Positions 35,990 to 49,689 are shown, counted from the stretch's first letter. The stretch: DNA of 64,000 bases from Epiperipatus broadwayi (GCA_028023455.1 JAQFVV010000013.1:5956001-6020000); one strand, 5' to 3'. Program-made: numbers and translations. Notes: generated by a model from the letters alone, not told the origin.

Positions 35990-38900
35990 GTTAGAATGTT
36001 TTATATAAGTGTAAGTTTAAAATTGCCTAATCTAATAGGCTGAGTTGGTTGGAGTTGAGAAACAGGTGAGAGGTAGTGCATTAATGACCAGGTGTCATCA
36101 AAGATTTTATTGGAGGTGAGGAACTGATCACATTTCTTGACTTTTTTGAGCATTTGATAAAAGAATGGTATGACTTGTGGGGTTGGTAATTCCATGAGAG
36201 TTTTGCATCTTACAATTCATATGGCTTAAAGGACAAAGGTGGAAAGTCTTATTATTGAAAATGTTATGTTACAAATGGCGTTTTCAAGTGAGAGAATTAT
36301 GTCAGTTCTTATGTTGAAGTTGATGATGTTCATATCTTTCAGCATTTTAAGTCCTGGGCATCGATGTATAATATGCTCTATGGTTTCATCTTCTCAGAAG
36401 CACAGACCACATATTGGGTCGATGGTAGAAAGACCTCTTTGGTAATGAAGAAACCAATTCATGGGAAGTGCATTGATTAATTTTAATGATGAAGTCAAGG
36501 AATTTGGTTTCCGGACTCCATCTTTTGAAGTATGTAATTAGTCTTTGGTTGGTTACATTTAGACTATTTTTAACAGGCTGTTGATTAGAGTTGATTAGGC
36601 TGTATGCTTTCCACAGGGTGATTTTTCAATTAAGGTTAGTGGGCATGATCGGGTTATATAGTTTTAAGTGTTCTACTAATGATCATACCCATGACTTGGT
36701 AAAAGGCAGTGAATAATCAGTCAGTACAATTATTTCAATAATGTTGGAATATCCAAAGGAGTGAATAATATTGTGCAGAGTGTTGTGGGTTTTTTGTAAT
36801 ATGATTGCCTGTATCAAGTGGAATGACAAGCCATTGTGCTTGCATGGCCATTGTATATCTCACAAGCTAATTGCCACTGTCTTTCCTCTCCAGAAAAGTT
36901 TGGTGCATAATCAGTTAATTCTGTTTTGAAACTGTTTTGAAATTTTAATGAATAGAAGATAATATGAAATTTTTGGCATTACAATCTTCTTGAAGAGGCT
37001 TAACTTTTCATATAATGAGAGGTAGACTCGAGAGAATAAAGTGGTGATAGCTTCAGTTGATTGAAGGATGTCTTTTTGAATCTCTCTTGCCATTGCAGTT
37101 GGAAGTTTAAAAATTGGACCTTTGCAGCTGGAGGTTTGAAACTTGGAAACCCTAGATATCTTTGGGGATTTCACAGAGAAGAATGACTTAATTTGTTTAC
37201 CAGACATTATTTTCCAGATGGATTTGTTATAATTTATTTGTAAGCCTAGTTTTATTGCACTTCTGTTTAAAATATTCATGAGATGGGGAAGATATTTGAT
37301 GATGGGTAGCATGACCATGATATCTATTTATGCAAATATATTGATATTTTTGTTGAGAGAGGGAATGAATACTCCTGGGAGGTTTTTTTTCATATCCATC
37401 AGAAGAGGGTTGATATATGCTGCAAAGAATAGGACACTGAGAGGCTATCCTTGAATGATTGACTTGTATGGTTTGAAACCTGGTGAGATCTTACCATCAA
37501 GAGAGAAAAATCTCTCTGTTGTTGAGCAGATTGCTGACCATCTGAACAATTGTGCTTGGAATGTCATATTCAGTCAGAATATTCAGGAGGGTGTTTATCT
37601 AGACTGAATCAAAGTCTGCTGCAATATCCAGTTGAACAGCAATAGGTTTGGATTTGCAATGTAGTTTGATATAATTGACGTGCTGTAACATTGGTCATAA
37701 CATGTGGGGTTGAGGATTTTTTTTTCCATATTGGTTTGATGAGATATGATTAAGGATCTGAGTTTGTATTTGATGTTTAATAACTGACTCCATTATTTTA
37801 ATAAGAAATGGGGTCATGAAAATTGGCTGATACTGTTAATGTTATGGAACAAGTGCCACTGGGTAGAGTTTACTATGTTTCTGTTGCCTGAGGCTAGGTG
37901 ATCTATTATTTTTTAAATAATTGAAACAGTGAACTGACTGAGGTGTTTGAGAAGAAAATTTGGAATGCTATGAAGGGTGAATGGTGTCAGGGAGGGATGT
38001 TATCTTGGAGGGATGTTAACTTCTTTTTGATTTGGGTTTCTGTAATAATGTGTTCACCCAGGTCACCAGCACCAACCAGTTGTTTACAGGAGGAGCTACA
38101 TCTTTTTGCATTGCTTGACAGAAGTGTTGACTGATGTGCTGTGTCATTGGAAAGCCAATGAGATTGGTGCTGTTTGTATTGATAGATGAGGGAGTGACTT
38201 GTTTTTTATTGTACCCCAGTGCCCACTTGAGGTAGTCTCTCATCCAGAAATGTTGTTGTGATAAACATTTGGATCTTCTGATGGATATATTCTGTGAGAG
38301 ACTTTTGCTTAATTTTATAGAGATTTTTCAGAGTGATAATTTTTTGCATATTTGCATAATTTTGGTGTAGAGATTGAAGTTGAATATTAATATCTGTTAA
38401 GACATTTAGAAGGACATTAGGTCTTTTGATTTTCCTGGTGTGGTGATTTAATATGGACTGTAGAATTCTGTTGAAGGCAAAACCGGCCCTCCTCAGCTGG
38501 AAGGGAAAGAATGTTTATTTTCCAGAAATAGATGCATGCCTCAGACATTATTGCCTCCATCATATTTGATTGGGAGATCATGCACATGGTTTTGCCAGGT
38601 CCATTTACAGGCAAAGGAACTGAAATAGGTGTCAGTTCAATAATCAAAGCCATATGATCAGAAAAGGAAACAGGGACAAAGGCTGCATCGAGGTTGAAGT
38701 TGAGGTCTGGAGTGTAGTACACCAGGTCAATCAGTGACTTTTTAGTTTTGGTGTAGAAAGAGTAGGCTTCTGAATGAAAGAAGCCCTCTCCACACATTAA
38801 TCTGCAGTTTATTAGATGCAAGAATCTCTTGTCGAAGTCACTGTATGTGGTGCTGAAGTCCACAAGGAGTAGAATAGAGGAGGCTCTGTTACCATTGATG

Positions 38901-39373
38901 GTATTTAAGATATGAACTATTTTTAGATATTGTGAGGTGTCTTTGGCTGTGTATATGCAAGCTATGATAATTGGATATCCCCAATAGTCTATTTCTATGA
39001 TAATTAGATTGACATCTAGGAATAGTATGTTAAAACTTTTTTATGATGGAATTGAAAGAATTCCAACTCCACCTGCGTGAGGGACCAATGGAAAATCGAG
39101 TAAATCCAAGAGATGAGAGAAATGTTAGAATTTTTTGATCTGTATTGTGATGAAATTTAGTTTTGTCCATTAGAAGGATATGTGGGGAGCAGAGGGAAAG
39201 CCAGTTTTAATAGTATGAGCTCTATCAATTGAATTGATGCCACGTATATTAAGGTCAGCAATTTTGCAGAACATGATTACTTAATCAAAACCTTCCTCAG
39301 CAAAGTGTGCTGAGTCACTGGAGAAAGTCTCCATGTTGATGAGGTCTGATACTGCTTGGCAATCAGAATCTCT
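35990..39373 (-). mobile_element. LINE copy 1 (APE-type, dead, 5' truncated)
   Basis: A minus-strand non-LTR retrotransposon copy of the same family group as those at 41190-47307 and 53129-58395. It begins within the end of ORF1 (39373-39280, acidic tail with METFSSDSAHFAEEGFD and a stop). It then has ORF2 from ATG at about 39273 to about 36001. Many shifts and stops make it non-functional. The 3' end has no clear tail, and I see no target duplication. Confidence 0.8.
36001..39273 (-). pseudogene. ORF2 (endonuclease-reverse transcriptase) of LINE copy 1
   Basis: The N-terminus ADLNIRGINS matches the APE motif NVRGLNS of the sister copies. APE text continues at 38863-38417, with SLIDLVYYTPDL and VSFSDHMAL (the SDH catalytic motif). 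A linker with MRDYLKWALG lies near 38243. RT block AVQLDIAADFDSV is near 37640, then NLLNNREIF. At the catalytic box near 37325 the minus strand reads A-stop-I-D-I-M-V, where the sisters have AYMDDV: the Tyr is a stop and one Asp codon appears deleted. The C-terminal finger reads PICGLCF...HIIHRC near 36380. In life this enzyme would nick DNA and copy the LINE RNA by target-primed reverse transcription. Confidence 0.75.
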
Positions 39374-41190
39374 TAGTTACGCAACCAAATAATTTTATTT
39401 TATTAAAAAAAATTCAAATATCAGTTTTGAATTTTATATGTATTCTTTTTATATATATGTTTAATGTATTTTTTAAATTAAATCTAAGATGGTCTTCTAA
39501 GAGATTTTCACCTCGATAAGAAGTTTTTAAAAGAAATGTTAAAGCTGAAATGCATTGTAAATTTAAAATTAAATTACATAGAAAAAAAAATATAATACTT
39601 TGGAATTTCCATTAAGCCCTTAATGGAAATTCTACATCACTTAATAGATCTTAAAATACAAGATTAGACAAGAATCATTATTGAAGCTTAATGAGGTTCA
39701 AATTTTCTTAAACTAGCAATGAATGTATGTTTCTTTTGTCTTAGGCATGATACAAAAAAAATTTACCTCGGGTAGCAAATAATTCAAATACTAGAGCCAG
39801 CATATAATTAGTGGGGGTTTTTTATAGAAAAAAAAAAGAAGAGAAAAGTTTAGAGTTGCCAACCATCACTACACCCATCATAATTTTGAAACATGTATAG
39901 CAGATAGAATGGGAAAGCCACCACCATTCCTTCCTAGGACCCCATCTCCTATATGTCTTGGAAAAATGCCACTAACTATCAAAGTTTGCCCATACTATCA
40001 CGCCGGTAATTTTCCAGGTAAAAGCTTAAGAACAAGCAAGTGCTTGATCAATCCTGTCATCTATATACAAATCTTTTATTTAAACTAACTAATGTAATTA
40101 TATCTACTTAAATCTTAAAAATATAGATAACTTTTATCGTAAGTACCTGTAATTGACTCTTTAACCCATTTAAATTGTTTGTAATTCTCTTTCATAACTC
40201 AAGCTCATAATATTTTATATATTTTTATTTTAATATAAAAATATAATGTTTATTTGTTTTATAATAATTTCAGTAGTATAAGTTTTATGTTTTTTTTTTC
40301 TTAGAAAACTTCACTTGTGAGGGTTCTAAGATGGTAATTTGTGAAAGAGTGAATTATGTTTAAAAAAAAAGGGAGAGGGAAAAGTCAGCAAAGAATTAGT
40401 TTAAAATAAGTTGTTTTCTCTTTTTTTGCCAGTGAAGTTATGTCAAATATATATATATTAAAATGCAATTACATTAATAATTAGAATAATTTTACTAATG
40501 ATTTCCCGGGATGGGATTTCATAACTTTAGATTGTTTTAAAATGGGATAAAATTAAAATGTACTATATTTTGACATAGTAACAGCACTGCTGGGCAGTAT
40601 CAGTTAATTATCTCGCAAACTTTTAAAAGTTAAAAGTAGAAAAGTGAGAAGGGGAATCTATTTAAGAAATATATTTTTTTATTTATTATATTTTTTTTTG
40701 TTAAATAAATATTTTATCTGAAATAATCGGTTGTGCAGGTTAATCTTTATGCAGTGTTAAGATTTTTTAAGGTTATAATTATCCATATTTGGTGATTAAT
40801 AAATCTCAGGTTGATAATGAATGCCAAGTGTAATGGATCAGACATAAAATGGTCACTTATGTGTATGTAATCTGACTCTCAGTTGCACATACTTCTATGG
40901 GCCAGAGAGTGAGCAAGGTAGAGTTGGGTAGTCTACATGATATCCATATGGCAGACATGGGGCTCCTGTAATTCCTATCACTTCATTGGGTATCATATTG
41001 CAACATTGTGGATGTACTGAACCCTTTTCTTCATTGATGTGGGCATGTGAGTGTCTGTAAAGTGGCTTGTATGAACCTACATTTGTTTTTCTTTCTTTTG
41101 CATTCATATATTATTAATCCGACTTTGTTTCATTTTTCTTTTATTGCCTATCTAATATGTAAGCCAAAGAGAAATGATTCTGCTCGAGAA
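39374..41190. other. AT-rich stretch between two LINE copies
   Basis: Nothing recognisable apart from the doubtful frame at 40895-41107. Contains AT runs, a short palindrome-like ttaatggaaat/atttccatta pair near 39605-39630, and poly-A runs. Confidence 0.45.
40895..41107 (-). CDS. Orphan 70-codon frame, unknown
   Basis: ATG at 41107 to TAG at 40895. The peptide has a balanced composition, with HPQCCNMIPNEVIGITGAPC and PTLPCSLSGP, including four Cys and several Pro/Gly, unlike AT-driven chance frames nearby. There is no recognisable domain and no convincing splice site; a GTATGT donor-like string follows the stop by three bases. It may be a decayed exon or part of a repeat. Confidence 0.2.
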   Translation of the reverse strand: MNAKERKTNVGSYKPLYRHSHAHINEEKGSVHPQCCNMIPNEVIGITGAPCLPYGYHVDYPTLPCSLSGP

Positions 41191-41436
41191 TCTTCAGCCT
41201 AAGTAACCTCTAGCGGCTCAATGGACCAGTCGTTGCTCAAATCATATCACCTTTGAAACATTAAAATATTCACTTTCAATCTGGAATTTCGCCTTAAAAT
41301 GATCTTAAACGGACTGTAAGTACTAATTTTATTAATCCGCACATTTACATTTGTTTTTTTAAAAAATTTACGTTCACATTAAGCTTGATTTAAATCCCAC
41401 ATTGATTGAGTTGAATAACGTCATCTCCTAACGTTC

Positions 41437-43790
41437 ATGGCTGGCCTACAAGGCTCCAAGCCTTCAACAACTAACATGGAAGAGGGGGATGAATTACTTC
41501 AAAAATCCATAGTGGATAGTCAGGGGAAAAAAATATATAAACATTTAAATTTCCCAATTACAAAGCAAAACAAATCAGATAATTTATCAAAAACAAAATG
41601 TTGTGTTTTTAAAATAAACACCAGCGCATTGAACGATAAAACGTTAAAACTTGGCAAAGAAACACGAAGGGAAAACGACAAGGATAAGTTTCCTCATACC
41701 AAAGAGAAAACATTTAAAACAGAACGAAACCCTTTACAAAACCCTTCTGATGGAGAATTAACTCCTCACCACATTGTAAAATCAACTTTAAATGAAAAAC
41801 AAAAATTTTTTTTAGCCAAACATAAAATCTGCAGCGGCGAAAATACGCAAAAAGCAACGCAAATTAGAACAACGCGATCAGTTAACGTCAATCATGCGAA
41901 TGTTATAGAATACAATCTTTCCGCGAACAAGAGAAAAATTATGAACCCAGTTTCACATCAACGCTTGTGCCTGAAAACAAAACAAAAAACCCAGATCACA
42001 CTAGTAGTGAAGAGTCTACAGACATCAGCTCTTCCTCTGAAATAAAGCAAAACATCGGATATTCCAAACATCAAGATGATAATCACGATTCCAATAAAAC
42101 AACAAATGAACAATTTAAGCAATCACAAAGTTATATAACTAAACCAGATTATACACAAAAAGATAATATAACAGCCAACACTTATGCAAACATTGTAAAA
42201 TCAAACAATAATGACAAATCAGTAACAGGAAACAAAAAACACAATTCAAATAATCCGCAAGACAATAATGATGCCACACAACAATTGATTGAGTTGATGG
42301 GGGAGTTGGATGAGGCATCAGACACAGGAATGTTTATATATGAGCCATCAAACAGTTCTCACGACCAACTCAATAATCATCAGCTCTATACTGAAACAGT
42401 TACCAAATTCAATGAAGCCATGCCACAAGGATTACTAAAATCTTTCGCTATCTTCAATGATGAAGCCTCACTCATCCTGTCAACTACAGACCACTTACTA
42501 AGATTATTCCCTTTTCCAACCAGTAAACTCTTCGACCTGCTAAAAGCCCAAAATCTCTGGAAAGTGATTCAAAGGGTATCATATCACCCCAACCCTCGTT
42601 ATATAATCCTCCAGTTTACAAACATCATGGCAAAACAAGCTTTTAAAAACAAATATAGGATACTTGATAACAGATACCTAATTACCATCAATCCAAACAT
42701 AGTCCGTGACACTTCAATAAGTGGCAGGGTAAAAAATTGTGGTTTGGGATTCAATATTTCTGACTTACAAAACCTTCTAATGCCTTATGGGCAAGTCACT
42801 TCTTTTAGATATCTTAGGGTCCCTGGAATACAAGAAGAAGTTCCGCAAAACATAGCACTCTTTCGAATTACATTAAAAAAAGGAATAGTGCCATTAGATA
42901 TCCCCCCCACAATCCGTATTGGAAGAGTGCCTCTTTTCATCTCATTCTGGGGAGTAGAATCGCAATGTTTCGAATGCAGGAAGATGGGACACCTGCTGCG
43001 CAACTGCCCATCCAGACAATGCACCTCTTGTGGTACCTTTGCAGGTCGGTCACATCAGTGTGGCTCAAAAGAAGAGCATATACAAGAACAGCAAAACATG
43101 CAACAGACAAAACCCGAAATAGAACATAATCAAGATATAAATTTAGAGCATTAGACTTCTATCAAGCTGAAAACATATAATCAGTCAACAAATGATTCTC
43201 ATCAAAACAACATAAAAAATCAAAACCAATGCCAAGAAACCAACCCACAGGGATACCACCAAACACGTCAAAACAAGACAAGCAAAACTTATTTCTCTTC
43301 AACAGACACTTGTTCTGACTTTGAGCAAGAAGAAACGGATGCTGAAACTAGGCAAGAAGAAACTGCAAGCCTCACAGAGTCTGGGCCTGACCATGTCCCT
43401 AAACCCTTCACCACACCACGCAAAAGGAAAAAGCGCCGCAACAGAAACACACAATCCACCACCTTTGTTCACAACAATAACAATAGCGGAAATATCGATT
43501 CAAATGAGACCTCCTCAACCTCAGATGACATACACTGCAATGCTAGTCCCAACTATAAAAAACGGAAAGATGAATCCCTAAAATCAGATAATGACAATAC
43601 ATCAAACTCATATCATACCCAACCTGAAGCTAATACCTCTGGGCAAATAGCCCCCCAAGATTTAACATTATGAATCCCATCAACTGATCCTGAAGTCTGC
43701 CTAATGCAAAAAGACTACCAGTTCACTGCAAGTATTCTAGCTAATGAACAAGAAACCAAGCAACCTACTTCAAAATGTCATTCACAATAA
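41437..43790 (+). pseudogene. ORF1 (nucleic-acid-binding protein) of LINE copy 2
   Basis: Starts at ATG 41437 (MAGLQGSKP). The first 170-200 codons are in one frame and then a frameshift between about 41890 and 42045 moves to the frame used to the end. The N-terminal half is Lys/Asn/Ser-rich and probably disordered. Around 42370-42900 is a folded region with LLRLFPFPTSKLFDLL, similar in place to LYKFPRELLYEEL of copy 3. At 42965-43070 there are two zinc knuckles: CFECRKMGHLLRNC and CTSCGTFAGRSHQC. A TAG at 43152-43154 and a TGA at 43671-43673 interrupt the C-terminal tail, which has a nuclear-localisation-like PRKRKKRRNRN and acidic stretches. Expected role: binding the LINE RNA to form the transposition particle. 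Not functional as it stands. Confidence 0.75.
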
Positions 43791-46700
43791 CATCACTCAA
43801 CGTCAGGGGGCTTAACTCCAAAGACAGGGCGTTTGCTATCTCACATTGGTTCAAACTCCAAAAACCAGATATACTTTGCTTATCAGAAACTAAGCTTCAC
43901 CTTCACACAGACCCCACGATAATAAAAACAATAGAGAGCTTTGGTTACTTTATTTACTCTTTCTCCATCTCAGCTACTGCTGGGGTTGCTCTCATCATCA
44001 ATAGAAATTCAATTATTGACTTCTTCAAAATCCTACACATAGATACCTATTGCATTATTGCTACTATACAAATCCAGGGTTTTCTGTTCACTCTTATCAA
44101 TGTGTATATGGTTAAAGATGAACAAATAGTACACAAAGTTATACATAATATAAACATAGCAATTAGATCGAACCCTAGCCCAGTTATCTGGCTTGGTGAT
44201 TTCAACCACACTTTTGACAATTTTGAGAAAAAATATTTAAAGATGGTTGCTAGAAACATACACAGTGGGAAAACACTCTTTCATGAAGAAGCCTTCTCTT
44301 TCTATACCAGAAGTACTCACTCGCTCATAGACCTCATATTCTACTCTCCTGAAATGATCTCGTTCATAGATACACAGCTCTGGCCTATTGCCTTTTCAGA
44401 TCATCTCGCCGTTCAAGCTACCATCAAATTGCAACCACAACTTCATACATCAACCAACCTCCCCCGGACGATGAGATTACTCAACAGGCACAATGTGCCC
44501 CCCCCAATTAATCTCAGATATATACATCACCTTTCAAGAACAGAAGATATGGAATCTACCAGCATTACAAGGATGGAATACATTTATAACCACAACACAA
44601 AAGTTTATTAACCAATACAATAGATACCAGAAAGGGCCATTAAGATTACTCTCAGAACTTGATCGGACTACATCTGAACTGAAAAGCATCCAAGTTACAG
44701 AACACAACATCCCACAAATTCTACTCCTAAAACATACATATAAACAACCAGAATGACTCTTGTGGAATATATTCGTATTAAGCGAGCACGCAATTATCTG
44801 GAACAACAAGATTGTTGGACTCCAGCTTATATCAGATGGGCCCTCGGGTCAGGAAAAAGAAATCACACACCATCCTCTTTGTGCCTTGATGGTTTTACTT
44901 ACTCTGGCATCAGTATGCTTAACAAAATTAGGGATTATTATTCCACCAAACTGCAGCCCATTGGAACTGTTGCCAGACGACACAAATTTGTGAAAGACTC
45001 AAATAACTCTCACAGCATTACTGAAGCTGATATCATCTCCAAAATTAAAAGCCTGCCTGAACACACTCATCCCGGCATGCATGGAATTCCTAGATTTCTT
45101 CTGTTACACTTGGAAAAATTTACCATACATGTTACAAGGGGAATCATTGATCTCTTAGCCACTGATAGCCTACATCTTCCAGGGATATATCCTATATCAG
45201 TGGTCCCTTTTATAAAAAAGAAAGATTTACCTGTGGACTTAAATAACATTAGGCCAATATCCATGGTTCCTCTCCTAATCAAAATTATCGAAAGCATTAT
45301 AAAAGATAAAATTCAAGAGAAAATTATATCAAAACTTTCCAGGCATCAATATGCTAAGAGGGGTTCATCGACTGGCGATGCTGTAAGCCGATTTTGACTC
45401 CTTGTTGATCATATCCGTAGAACAAAACAATCCCGGCCAGTCGCAGTCCAACTAGACTTTGCCGGGGCTTTTGACTCTGTCCGAATAGATGTACTACTTG
45501 GTGAACTAGAGGCTCTTCATGTTCCTTTGGCATACATTCAGATCATAGAGAATCTCCTAGCAAATCGAGAATTTTTTTTCTCTAAATGGGAGAATTGCCC
45601 CTGGGTTCAAACCCTGCATCTCCATTCTCCAGGGCTCCCCATTAAGTGCTCTCCTCTTCATGATCTATATAAATCCCTTGCTTTTGAGCATTGAGGATGC
45701 ACTGCCTGGGATCTCCATCCCTCTTCTTAATGAAAACATCTCCCACATCTCCTACATGGATGATGTGGTGGTGTTTCTTAAATCACATGAAGAAATAAAC
45801 ATTCTTGAAAGCCTATTACAGCACTATGATCAGACGCATGGGCTTACCGTTAACAGGAACAAATCAGCAATTTGGAATATCAAAACAGCTAACAGGATAA
45901 CAGGTTCATTACAAGCTATGCCTCAGCCTTTCTTGGGATTCAATATGTCACTATCCCCTACAGCAATGAGGATGGAAACACAATGAAGACTACTAAACAA
46001 AATAGACATCATCATAACATGCCTCTCAAGAATATATATATCTACATTTGGAAAGATTTCACTCTTAAACTCCCTCATACTCCCCAAGATTATATATTAT
46101 CTTGCGGGTTTTAAACCAACAGAAGCTTTCATTAAAAAAGTAGAATCCCATTGTCTGCGACTCTGTAGAGGTGGGCGCAAATCATTTATCAGTCTGCGCA
46201 CCCTTCAAAAGCCAAGAGACATGAATGGACTGGGACTGCATTCAATAAAGGTATTCACAATACAGAGAACTTACAATATGATCCATAAACTTTATTCTGA
46301 ATGCAGGACCTTCCAATGTCCGCTTCCCAAAGAGCAAGTGCTTCCCACTGATAGACTGCCCCCTCAGAGGTTCACTCCCATCTGGCTACAAATGCAGATA
46401 TCATACATTTTTACGCACATAGTACCTTCCGCAACCATGTTCAATTCAAAAATAACCTATTGGGAAGCCTTCAACCTATCCAACTCAAATACCCAGAAGG
46501 CACACACTTACCTCCCCATCAACATAAAAAAACTGTGCAAACTAGCCCGTAGATTGAAACTAACACCTAAACACACAGACTTTCTTCTCAAAATTAACCT
46601 TGGTAGCCTCTCCACTGCTATATTTCTTAATAGAAGAGGCTTCCACATAGATCCCATATGTTGTCTCTGTCTTTCCAGCCCAGAAGATATGGACCATATC

Positions 46701-47030
46701 CTTCGCCTTTGTCTGGTCTGGCAGGGACTAAGACAAAACTTCCAGAAACACATTGATAATAATGGTCCAGATCTAACATCTCTTGAAGGGGTTTTAAATA
46801 GAGGCATTTTCGCTGAAATCAGGCTCGCCACCTACATAAACTTTGCCATCTGGTTGACCAGATGCAAGGTGATTTTTCAAAAATTACCGCTTAACAAAAT
46901 CAATAACTGCTTTCTCAGCATAATTAAAAATATCCAAGAAACAGACAAGAGAGAGGCCGATCCATACCTGGCCATATTAACATGGGAATTTACAACTGGT
47001 CTAAACAGCACCTCTCCAACCAACCCCTAA
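43775..47030 (+). pseudogene. ORF2 (APE endonuclease + RT) of LINE copy 2
   Basis: Starts MSFTITSLNVRGLN at 43775. APE motifs in order are NVRGLN, LSETK, GDFN near 44200, SLIDLIFYSPE and FSDHLAV near 44400. A shift near 44490-44530 and another near 44750 follow. The linker AYIRWALGSGK lies near 44830, then RT text IKKKDLPVDLNNIRPISMVP. A TGA near 45396 comes before AVQLDFAGAFDSV, then NLLANREFF; another shift near 45600 restores QGSPLSALLF and the intact catalytic SYMDDVVVFL near 45755. The remainder reads through to 47030, with a short break near 45984, ending with the finger ICCLCLSSPEDMDHILRLC near 46660-46720. Domain order and length fit an APE-type LINE ORF2. The RT active site is intact but the frame is broken at about five places. 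Confidence 0.8.
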
Positions 47031-47307
47031 ATAATTTATATGAAAATATTTATTATGACTTAATATCTTATTATGATTTAATAAAACCCTCCAACCATAA
47101 CTTGCCAAAACAGGGTTTACTAACAAAGGTATTTCGTTATAGACTAGATGATTAATATTCACCTTGCATCCACAGGTTATATTCTACTGACTTTTGAATC
47201 ATTTCTTCTCTGTATATACTACCCTGTAACCTTGACTAGATATTTCTTGTTATTTTTTTTTTTTTTTTGTAATCACTTATAGGTCAAATAAAATTATCTT
47301 GAAAGAG

Positions 47308-47749
47308 AGAAAGTCATCAAAAACAAAATGTATGTTTATATGGGGAGAAAATACAAGAAAACAAAAACTTCCCCAAATCTCTGGAGGGAAAAAAACATCA
47401 ACACATTGTTGATTAAACTATTTACCAGAACTGTTGATTAGCATCACCTGTTAGTTCTAATTATTTTAAAGAAGTAAGAATTTAACTAATGGATAATGTA
47501 ACATTAAAATTGCATGTCAGGCAGCAAGATCCCATTAAGCTGTCTTGATACTCCATCTTTGCTTTGGAATCCTCAAAGAATCAAGATTGAAAATAAAACA
47601 TAGACTTAAAATTAAAAAAAATAAAGAGAAAGATTAAAATATATTATTATTATTAAGATTTTTTTTTGCTTTGAATGTTCTAATTTTTTTTTCTTAGTGT
47701 TCTCCATTGAAATTTAGAAAAATGAAAAACAACTATTTCATTTAACCTT
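47308..47749. other. AT-rich spacer, no gene
   Basis: Between LINE copy 2 and the foldback repeat. A- and T-rich with no recognisable feature. Confidence 0.4.
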
Positions 47750-48492
47750 TAATAACTGAAACATAGGCTTATTTATACCTGTGTCTATATATATGTAATA
47801 TTAGGGTATGAGCACAGACTTTCACATGACCCACCACTCTCCACTCCATCTAATAACACTGATACACTCAAACATATATATGCTGAAAAGATAAATAATC
47901 ACCAATATACGTATTTCATGGTAAACCAGCAATCATCAGTTGGTCCAGATTATCATCTCTACACATATATACTATAAGTGCTCAGATATATATTAAGATA
48001 GACAATTCTCATACTTTAATGGACAGGCTTCAATCTACTTCACACTACAACTCTTCAACTGTACATCCAATTGAAAATCTGATGATGGAATGCTCAAAGG
48101 CCACCCTGAGGCTGAGATTCTTGTCACACCTATGTTGACCTAAGGTCAATCTAAACCCCACATGTACAGGACATAATCCATTAAATACATATGCAAGGAT
48201 GGGCAGACATCTCTATAATGTAATAACTGAAACATAGGCTTATTTATACCTGTGTCTATATATATGTAATTTTAGTATGAGGATTGTCTATCTTAATATA
48301 TATCTGAGCACTTATAGTATATATGTGTAGAGATGATAATCTGGACCAACTGATAATTGCTGGTTTAGCATGAAATACATATATTGGTGATTATTTATCT
48401 TTTCAGCATATATATGTTTGAGTGTATCAGTGTTATTAGATGGAGTGGAGAGTGGTGGGTCATGTGAAAGTCTGTGCTCATACCCTAATATT
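47750..48492. mobile_element. Large foldback repeat with 220-bp arms, MITE copy 3
   Basis: Arms 47796-48016 and 48273-48492 are near-perfect reverse complements, from TTAGGGTATGAGCACAGACT inward to ...AGATAGACAATTCTCATACT, around a 256-bp centre. The arms share ACAGACTTTCA, TCCACTCCATCTAAT, CAATnTAnGTATTTCAT and TGGTCCAGATTATCATCTC-type blocks with the TTAA MITE at 19157-19684, so it is one family. In addition a perfect 50-bp direct repeat (taataactgaaacataggct...) stands before each arm, at 47750-47799 and 48221-48270, the second inside the loop. There is no coding capacity. Confidence 0.8.
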
Positions 48493-49689
48493 AACCTTTA
48501 AATAATATATTCTTATACCAAAACACATACATTTCTATATGTATTTATTAAAATGAATTATTTAGTTTAGATACATATAATTTTCTTATTGAAGAAAAGC
48601 TATCTAATTTATAAGATAATTATTACTATTAATTGTAGTTAACTTATAATAATCTATTTAATCATCCAAAATATGTTTTCAAAGGTGAATGAACTTTATA
48701 GATTTTTGTAGAGTTGACATATATGTTATACCTATATATTAGCCACATAGTCAAAGGATTAATATTGTTGTTATGAAAAATAGATGTGTTTAAGCTTGAG
48801 GAGAACTTAAGATAATGTGAAAATTAGTATAATCATTCACCTGGAGGAAATATATTCTTATTATTTCAAATAATTTAATACTTAAATTATTAATATTATA
48901 TTGCTTATCTAAATGATATGGATAGTTTTAGTTAATACTAGAAAACTGAACAATATATTGCATTTATTTATACTACTATAAACTTCTTATACAGTTATAT
49001 TTATATATATATTTAAGTGGACCAAAATAAAAGAAGTGCTAAGTAAATAGAATTAATTATTGTAATATTATTATTACCATTTTTTGTGAATGTGAATAAA
49101 ATATTGACTCATTTGTTTTATTCAAATGACTTCTTATTTTTTTAAAGATTATATCATTTGCCAAAAATCTTAGTCACATGGTTATAATACTTCATTCAGA
49201 TATTTTATTTTACTTTGTAAACAACATTTAGATAAAATTAAAACTTAATTATAACACATTTAATCCAATGTTAAGATGAGATTAAAACATATTAAATTAT
49301 TTATTTATAAAATGTAATTCGGATTCAATAAAATATCCCTTTGATTCTTAATAGCATTTTAACTAATTATTAAATCTCATTAATTTATAATAGTGTTTAG
49401 ATTTAAAGATATGAAATCATGATTAAGTTAAGATAAACCTCATTTACTTACAGTTACTATTTGGCTGCTCAAAATCCACGGGACAGTAACAAGAGGAACT
49501 CATGCCATTATTTACTGTTATAATTTTTGTGTAACTAAACCAAAACCTTTCCTTTCTTACCATCAAATTATATAAAACATTAATACATGAAATAAATCAC
49601 AGATTTAAACTTGGATTGACTTAAATAACAATATATATATATATATAAACACTCTTATGCCCTTAAAAATATTTTTAATAAATGAGTTT
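48493..49689. other. AT-rich stretch, no gene recognised
   Basis: Very AT-rich with a short TA tract near 49631-49647. Nothing coding or structural stands out. Confidence 0.45.

Larger units (their letters stand above)
41190..47307 (+). mobile_element. LINE copy 2 (APE-type, two ORFs, near complete)
   Basis: Plus-strand element of about 6.1 kb: 5' UTR from about 41190 (boundary uncertain), ORF1 41437-43790, ORF2 43775-47030, then a 3' UTR to about 47307 ending near AAATAAAATTATCTTGAAAG. The GC content rises clearly above the flanks. ORF1 and ORF2 overlap by 16 bases in different frames. It has several shifts and stops but all domains are present. The 3' UTR holds a T run near 47253-47269. 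Unlike copy 3 it has no TAA array at either end. Confidence 0.85.

Noticed and set aside
43321-43581. 86-codon frame within LINE copy 2
   Set aside because: Out of frame with ORF1, whose basic/acidic C-terminal tail is readable through the same bases.
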